A stretch of 64,000 nt of DNA, taken from NCBI GenBank assembly GCA_023229665.1, contig JALNYW010000001.1, forward strand, positions 682,001-746,000, written 5' to 3'. The DNA is from Patescibacteria group bacterium. GTDB taxonomy: Bacteria > Patescibacteriota > Patescibacteriia > 2-12-FULL-60-25. Of the stretch, positions 59,500 to 64,000 are shown piece by piece. The translations under genes and the position numbers were made by a program. Under the pieces are notes generated by a model. It made no database searches. It was not told the DNA's origin and was given only the letters and a program-made list of their open reading frames with translations. Each line of letters starts with the position of its first letter. The first letter of the stretch is position 1.

Positions 59500-61023
59500 C
59501 TAAGGAAACGTTCGGAAAACCGTGGCCGCGTCATCGGCATACATCACCTCGAACCGATGGTCGGAAAGGAGGACGGATTCAAACGCACGGTCATGCCGGT
59601 CCACCACCACGACGCGCGCATCCAAAGCATGACGAATCAATTCGTACGCCCCCGTGCTGGTTGTACCAAGAAACAACTCCGTGTAGGCCTTTGAGACCTG
59701 CGGGTGTTCATCAAGAAGAAAGGTTGGATCCAACCCGGAAACATACCGATATCGGTCATCCTCCGCGAACAGCTCCGGGAAGATATCCCACGCCGAATGT
59801 GCCACCCGCTCCCCCGGAGCGACGAATGTCCGGACGACGGCCATCGCCGGCGCGAAACGGCCAAACGGTTTGGCATAAGAGCGGATCATCTGATGGACAT
59901 CCCAAGCCTGATGGGCAGCCACGACCGCGATGCCGGTGAGGAAAAGCGGAGCGATCCAACGCGGGAACAGTTCAAGGAGTTTTTCGCGCGCGCGCGGACG
60001 GTCAACCTGGATCGCGAGGAGCGCAATCGCCATCACCAAAAGCGGAGCGGCGTATTCTTGGAAACGAATGCTGCGCAGGGACCAAGCGAACGGGATCGCG
60101 AAGGCGCACAGGTATCCGACGGCGCGTTTCGCGGCTTCGCGGTCGCGGACATGGCGCGTGACGAATGCGCCGAACAAGACAACCACGCCGGCGAGCGTCG
60201 GCAGGAAGAAAAACGTAAAGAGATCAATCCCCTCCGGCGCATACCACTCCCCGCCCAAAGGCACTTGCCCCACCGGATTTACCAAACCGATGGAAATAAC
60301 GGTGGTCACAAAGAAATGCCACAGCGCTTCACGATTGGGATGAAGCAACGAACCAAGAAAAATGCCGGCCACGCTCGCCGCGACTGCCCAAATGGCCGAC
60401 CGGGCGTCTTTCCACGAGCGCTCTTGGAATGAAAAACGGGCCACGGCCCACTCCCCGATCACATACGCGGTTTGGCAGGCAAGGAACAGGATCCATCCCC
60501 CATGGGTCAGGGCATAGAGCGTAGAAATGAGAAAGATAAGCCAGGCTTTCCGCTTCGCAAGCGCGGACATCCCGAACAAAAATAAGATCTGAACCAAGGC
60601 CCCGGACTTCGCCCAGGAAAGGCGCCTCCCCATGACCGGCATGAGCATGAACAATAGGGCCCAGAGCCAAGGTAAAGGCACGCGCAACCAACGGGCGACG
60701 GCGTAAAACGCGGTGATCGTGAAGGCGGCGAAAAGCACCGTCGCAATTTGCGTACCCGGCAGCATTCCGAAGACCCGTTCGAAAGGGATTAAAAGAAGAT
60801 GATACAAATAGTTTTGATCCACGAATGAGCGTCCGAGCGTGGTGAGGTCCAGCCACGGAAAACTCATGACCGGGCCTTGTTTGGCGATAAGCTCTGCAAT
60901 CTTGGCGTGATAGAACCCGTCCGGATCGGCAAAAGCTCCCCAGGATTGGAGCCAGGAAAACCACGCGAGGGAAGCCAAGAAAACCAGGAGACCCTGGACC
61001 CAGGGATTACGGAATATGCGCAC
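59500..61023 (-). CDS. GT-C fold membrane glycosyltransferase / oligosaccharyltransferase-like protein
   Basis: A 507-residue protein with about 11-13 hydrophobic helices and a soluble C-terminal domain of about 110 residues. The first extracytoplasmic loop contains GAFADPDGFYHAKIAELI, an acidic D-x-D-x-[FY]-[YH]-H motif as in STT3/PglB and PMT enzymes, which use polyprenyl-linked sugars. HGGWILFL and LRSIRFQEYAAPLLVMAIALL resemble later family blocks. It probably transfers glycan to surface proteins or lipids. It is near the ligase gene on the same strand but separated by the 59064 gene. Confidence 0.78.
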   Translation of the reverse strand: MRIFRNPWVQGLLVFLASLAWFSWLQSWGAFADPDGFYHAKIAELIAKQGPVMSFPWLDLTTLGRSFVDQNYLYHLLLIPFERVFGMLPGTQIATVLFAAFTITAFYAVARWLRVPLPWLWALLFMLMPVMGRRLSWAKSGALVQILFLFGMSALAKRKAWLIFLISTLYALTHGGWILFLACQTAYVIGEWAVARFSFQERSWKDARSAIWAVAASVAGIFLGSLLHPNREALWHFFVTTVISIGLVNPVGQVPLGGEWYAPEGIDLFTFFFLPTLAGVVVLFGAFVTRHVRDREAAKRAVGYLCAFAIPFAWSLRSIRFQEYAAPLLVMAIALLAIQVDRPRAREKLLELFPRWIAPLFLTGIAVVAAHQAWDVHQMIRSYAKPFGRFAPAMAVVRTFVAPGERVAHSAWDIFPELFAEDDRYRYVSGLDPTFLLDEHPQVSKAYTELFLGTTSTGAYELIRHALDARVVVVDRHDRAFESVLLSDHRFEVMYADDAATVFRTFP

Positions 61024-61044
61024 CGCCCTAGTGTACAGAAAAAG

Positions 61045-61078
61045 AAAAACGCCCGCCCCTGAGTACAGGGACGGGCGG
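61045..61078 (-). terminator. Terminator of the 62679-61122 operon
   Basis: GCCCGCCCCT/AGGGACGGGC hairpin, followed on the minus strand by GTTTTTCTTTTTC. Confidence 0.85.
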
Positions 61079-61121
61079 AACGTCTACCCCGGAGTGACCG
61101 GGGGAGTTCAGGGCTGCCGTG

Positions 61122-62561
61122 TTACGGGCAGGGCCGGCTCGGATCCGACATGCTGCAGGCGTGAGCCGGCGAGTTGTCGTGCGAACCGGCGTTGACGGTG
61201 TGCCGGGGAATCAGATCCCCGAGGCCGTTGTCGTCCGCCTCCTCGGAAGCCACGGCCGGAGCCGGGTCTTCCGCGAAGGCCGTACGTACCAGGATCATGC
61301 CGCATCCGGCCACCGCCATGATAATGGCGATGGTGGCGAGCGCGGTCGACGGAGTACCCTGGATCTTCGTGGAGAAGTAGAACGCGAGCGCCGCCATCAC
61401 CAGAAGGGCGAAGACGAAGGTCGGGGTCACCGCATCCGCGAAGCCGATCGGATCGTGGATGGCAGATCCGTCACCGAACCCGCCTCCGATCCAGAGCAGC
61501 AAACGCCAGAGTCGATCGTAGAACAGCACGGGCAGGTGCGACTCGCCTTCTTGAGGTCCGACGCCGGCGTCGATCAGCCTCCAGAAGAAGCTGATGATGC
61601 CCGTCGCGCAGATGATGATCACGACGTTCTCCGCCATCCGCAGGAGCACCTTGCCGGTGATCCATACGTAGGCGATGAGCACGCCGACTAGCACGATGAG
61701 CGTAGCCAGCTCGATGAGCCAAGCCAGCGGGCTGTGGAAGCTGATGAACAGCACCACCCACGCCGCCATCGCGCCGCCTGCGAACTTGTTGTCCACGAGC
61801 ACTTCCCACATCTGCGAGCGCAGCTTGGAACGCTGCTCCGCGCTGATCTGAATGACACGGTTGTTGAGGCCGGTCAGCCCAGGGATGGAGACGGTGGCAA
61901 GCGGGACGATGAAACCGCCCCACGCACCGCCGCCCACCTCGATGCCCGAGGCCACGAGCGCGTACACGCCGACGAGCATCGCCAGGGCGAAGCTCAGCGT
62001 GAACAGCATCGCGATCACGAACAGGATGGCGCTGAACATCGAGTGGTAGAAGCCCACCCGATCCGCCAGGAGGAAGGTGTCGCTGAGCAGCGCCCCCGTC
62101 AGGACGACGAGGTTGAGCAACGCGTTGCGCACCATCGGCATGAAGAGCCAGGGCTCCCCATACGCCTTGTTGATCTCGTCCTGGCTGGTCTGCGTGGGGT
62201 TCTCCGGGATGTGCTGCACCCGGAAGACCATCCGCGCGGTCATGACCGCAACCGAGAGGGCGGAGATCTTGAACGCGAGGTTCAGGCTCCACCACTCCCA
62301 GTGGCCATCGACGTGCCACGCGCTGATCGTGCTCGCGATCGCGAGCGCGAGCATCACCGGCAGGATGACCCACCAGATCTGCCGCGTCGCGATCACGACC
62401 GTCCGGCTGGCGAAGACCTCGATCTCCGCCTTGGTCCACTCGGCCACGTCCTTGAGCAGGCCGACGAGGTTCTGGAACTGCGTCCAGAAGCGCATGACGA
62501 CGAGCCAGAAGCCGGCTGCACCGCCGGCGTCCGCGAGAAGGTTGCTGATGTTCGGATTCAT
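61122..62561 (-). CDS. Polytopic membrane protein of unknown family
   Basis: A 479-residue protein from ATG 62561 (MNPNISNLLADAG), 5-9 bases after GAGG. About ten hydrophobic helices are present. The first (about 12-30) is short, then pairs near 53-72, 83-105 and 140-165, a long block near 175-215, and four more up to residue 440. A hydrophilic C-terminal tail contains two Cys and several His (HTVNAGSHDNSPAHACSM). The overall look recalls TrbL/VirB6-like or other secretion-channel proteins, but no signature supports this. It is GAG/CTC-biased and follows the 62679 gene by 117 bases in the same transcription unit. Confidence 0.68.
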   Translation of the reverse strand: MNPNISNLLADAGGAAGFWLVVMRFWTQFQNLVGLLKDVAEWTKAEIEVFASRTVVIATRQIWWVILPVMLALAIASTISAWHVDGHWEWWSLNLAFKISALSVAVMTARMVFRVQHIPENPTQTSQDEINKAYGEPWLFMPMVRNALLNLVVLTGALLSDTFLLADRVGFYHSMFSAILFVIAMLFTLSFALAMLVGVYALVASGIEVGGGAWGGFIVPLATVSIPGLTGLNNRVIQISAEQRSKLRSQMWEVLVDNKFAGGAMAAWVVLFISFHSPLAWLIELATLIVLVGVLIAYVWITGKVLLRMAENVVIIICATGIISFFWRLIDAGVGPQEGESHLPVLFYDRLWRLLLWIGGGFGDGSAIHDPIGFADAVTPTFVFALLVMAALAFYFSTKIQGTPSTALATIAIIMAVAGCGMILVRTAFAEDPAPAVASEEADDNGLGDLIPRHTVNAGSHDNSPAHACSMSDPSRPCP

Positions 62562-62678
62562 GACGACCTCACAGAAGCGGAAGCGACGAACAGTCAGGGG
62601 CACCATGCCCCCGACCGAATGTCGCGTGTATCAACCACGATTTCGGGCCAGAGGCCTCGGGCTCGTGGCAGAGCCTTG

Positions 62679-63506
62679 TCACTGGAAGCGTCGGCGCTTG
62701 GCCGTCGCGTCCTGCACGATCTTGCGGCTGTCCTCGACCTTCTTGTCGAAGGTCGTTGCCGCCTGATCGAGACCTCCGCCGTGGAACACGTCTTCGACGA
62801 GATCCTCGGTGAAGCTCTTCAGCTTGCCGCCGACGCCGCCCTCGCCACGCTGACCGCTCATGAGGCTCTTCAGCCTCTCGACGCCATACGTGTGGTCGGG
62901 CTCCTTCGACGCCTTGGCGATGTCGATGAGCTCTTCCGGGGTGGTCTGGATGCGGTATGCACCCGCGCGCATGAAGCGCTCGTATGCGTCCTTGTCCGCA
63001 GCCTTCAAGGCCTGCTCGATCTCGGACAACGTCTTCTTGAACGCGTCGTCCTTGATCGCCGCCTTGGCGCTGAAGTAGTCCGGACTGGCCTTCTTCTGCA
63101 CCTTGTCGCCCTGGTCCTGCTTGGACTTGAGCGGCTCGAGCAGGGAACGCTTCTTCTCGAGCGCCCCGCGGATGGCCTTGCGGCTCTCCTCGGGGTTGTT
63201 CGCATCGAGCGTGGCGGAGATCTTGCCGACCTCCTCCACGCCCTGGACCAGGAAGTTCTCTGCCGCCTGTCGCCAGCCGGTCTCGAGACCGAGGCCGGCG
63301 AAGGCGAGACCGATGCCCGACGCCCACTTGAGGCGGGTGTCGCCATCGAAGAGGAGCTTCCCGGGAATCCGCGACGCGATCGTCTCGACCAAATCGGCCG
63401 GCATGAGCTGGACCGCCTTCTCGGCAGCCGCCCCCGCGATCATCTCGCGCGCTTCCTCCCAGAACGCCTGGGAGAGATTGATCCTGCGCTTGCTGGAGCT
63501 CGTCAT
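62679..63506 (-). CDS. Hypothetical helical protein, 275 residues
   Basis: GGGAGGAGGA lies 8-17 bases before ATG 63506, one of the strongest ribosome sites here. The protein begins basic (MTSSSKRRINLSQAFWEEAR), has a weakly hydrophobic segment near 60-80 (LKWASGIGLAFAGLGLE), and continues as Lys/Glu/Ala-rich helices. It ends VQDATAKRRRFQ. There is no signal peptide and no known motif. It is the first gene of the operon with the membrane protein 61122 and probably its cytoplasmic partner. Confidence 0.68.
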   Translation of the reverse strand: MTSSSKRRINLSQAFWEEAREMIAGAAAEKAVQLMPADLVETIASRIPGKLLFDGDTRLKWASGIGLAFAGLGLETGWRQAAENFLVQGVEEVGKISATLDANNPEESRKAIRGALEKKRSLLEPLKSKQDQGDKVQKKASPDYFSAKAAIKDDAFKKTLSEIEQALKAADKDAYERFMRAGAYRIQTTPEELIDIAKASKEPDHTYGVERLKSLMSGQRGEGGVGGKLKSFTEDLVEDVFHGGGLDQAATTFDKKVEDSRKIVQDATAKRRRFQ

Positions 63507-63650
63507 GTTCCTATCCTCCTCCCTTTCGGGAAGTTTTCCCCGAAGGGATGTTTATCGAACTCGGATTGTCGAATGAGCCCGAAAGCTCTCTCAACCATAC
63601 CTCGTTTCAGAGCCCAAGAAACCAATCAAGGTCCTCAGGATGAACAAGCA

Positions 63651-63679
63651 AATATAACACAAAAAAGCCCTTTTGTCAA
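63651..63679 (-). promoter_or_regulatory. Promoter of the 63506-61122 operon
   Basis: TTGACA (63679-63674), spacer 17, TATATT (63656-63651). Confidence 0.85.
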
Positions 63680-63795
63680 CGATCCCATGACACATTTTGG
63701 CTTAGATGGCGGAGGTCATTTTTAGCCAAATTTTTTAGGCTAATCTTGGCCTTTTCCCTTTTGAAAATTTGGCTAACTTTGAAAGAAAGGCTTGC
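63680..63795. other. AT-rich region between divergent promoters with TTTGGCTAA motifs
   Basis: TTTTGGCTTA, TTAGCCAAAT, TTAGGCTAAT and ATTTGGCTAAC occur within about 90 bases. The same motif occurs upstream of 765 and 35702. It is a candidate shared operator. Confidence 0.45.
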
Positions 63796-63824
63796 TTGAC
63801 TTTTGTATCAAAATATGCTATATT
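63796..63824 (+). promoter_or_regulatory. Promoter of the 63910 lipoprotein gene
   Basis: TTGACT 63796-63801, spacer 17, TATATT 63819-63824 with extended-10 TGC. An 80-base leader follows. Confidence 0.85.
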
Positions 63825-63909
63825 ATTATGTTAGCCTAGGGCTGCGGAAAGCAGTCACAGCTACGAGTCACGGGTGAGAAATCACCCAAAACAGTTCCGG
63901 AGGTCAGTC

Positions 63910-64000
63910 ATGAAGAACAGCAGCGCTCTCTACATCTCGATCAGCTTCGCCCTCGCGCTCGTCAGCGGCTGCGCCCCCATCGGGGTGTACGGCACGTCGA
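63910..64000 (+). CDS. Lipoprotein, N-terminal fragment (runs off the window)
   Basis: Thirty codons are visible from ATG 63910, 7-12 bases after CGGAGG. The N-terminus is a lipoprotein signal peptide: MKNSS, a hydrophobic core, and the lipobox LVSGC with the lipidated Cys at residue 21. The frame is open at the window end. It is GAG/CTC-type like its divergent neighbour. Function cannot be judged from the fragment. Confidence 0.75.
   Translation, partial: MKNSSALYISISFALALVSGCAPIGVYGTS

Noticed and set aside
61734..63725. 663-codon plus-strand frame
   Set aside because: Antisense to two minus-strand genes with strong ribosome sites, and it runs through their promoter.

Overview
The window reads as a chromosomal segment of a Candidate Phyla Radiation (Patescibacteria) bacterium. 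The evidence is a surface protein whose N-terminal module (GKRYVFPNAATY, KVYAVARGG) is typical of CPR cell-surface proteins, an SMC-like ATPase of only about 734 residues with no recognisable hinge, a 23S-5S rRNA locus with no 16S beside it, and compact leaderless housekeeping genes. TGA is a normal stop in many genes here, so this is not a TGA-recoding lineage such as Gracilibacteria. Assignment below phylum level cannot be made from this sequence.

Layout. 0-7 kb: end of a GT4 glycosyltransferase, three poorly characterised genes (one a 2H-phosphoesterase/DHH-like fusion) and a large secreted repeat protein. 7-16 kb: tsaD-tsaE, a cupredoxin lipoprotein, tRNA-Glu, a CaCA antiporter overlapping a P2-type ATPase, trmD, khpA and rpsP. 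16-24.7 kb: SMC-like gene, rbfA, a DHH phosphoesterase, clpP, a SpoIID-domain surface protein and a Wzx-like flippase. 24.7-27.9 kb: a left-handed beta-helix protein, yvcK, a YecM-like gene and a hydrolase. 28-31.9 kb: 5S and 23S rRNA (minus strand) plus a candidate small RNA. 32-41.7 kb: rlmH operon, sirtuin, tRNA-Leu, a second repeat-type surface protein, efp with epmA, and the rpsF-ssb-rpsR operon. 41.7-50 kb: two large coiled-coil membrane proteins, a TrmG10-like methyltransferase and two tandem cNMP-domain-like/coiled-coil proteins. 50-56.9 kb: an Fe-S assembly operon under an Rrf2 regulator and a copper operon under CsoR. 56.9-64 kb: gpmA, tRNA-Ser, an O-antigen ligase-like protein, a GT-C glycosyltransferase, a two-gene membrane operon and the start of a lipoprotein gene.

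Two gene styles alternate. Housekeeping genes use GAA/AAA freely and are often leaderless: a TTGNCN-17-TANNNT promoter ends 8-12 bases before the ATG. A second set (765, 9556, 15249, 24749-27135, 34170, 41767, 43829, 47775, 49123, 61122, 62679, 63910) is strongly GAG/AAG/CTC biased. These genes usually have a sigma70-like promoter, a 50-150 base leader, a clear Shine-Dalgarno and their own terminator. Most of this second set are membrane, coiled-coil or secreted proteins that I cannot name. It is the most interesting feature of the window.

Functional links. The Fe-S genes (rrf2, iscS, iscU-like, nifU-C, ferredoxin) form one tightly packed operon with an 11-bp palindrome at its promoter. Directly upstream, csoR, a TauE/SafE-cupredoxin fusion, copA and dsbB form a copper and disulfide operon with its own palindrome. 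EF-P lies next to its probable modifying enzyme EpmA. The glycosyltransferase, flippase, ligase and GT-C genes point to a surface polysaccharide or glycoprotein pathway.
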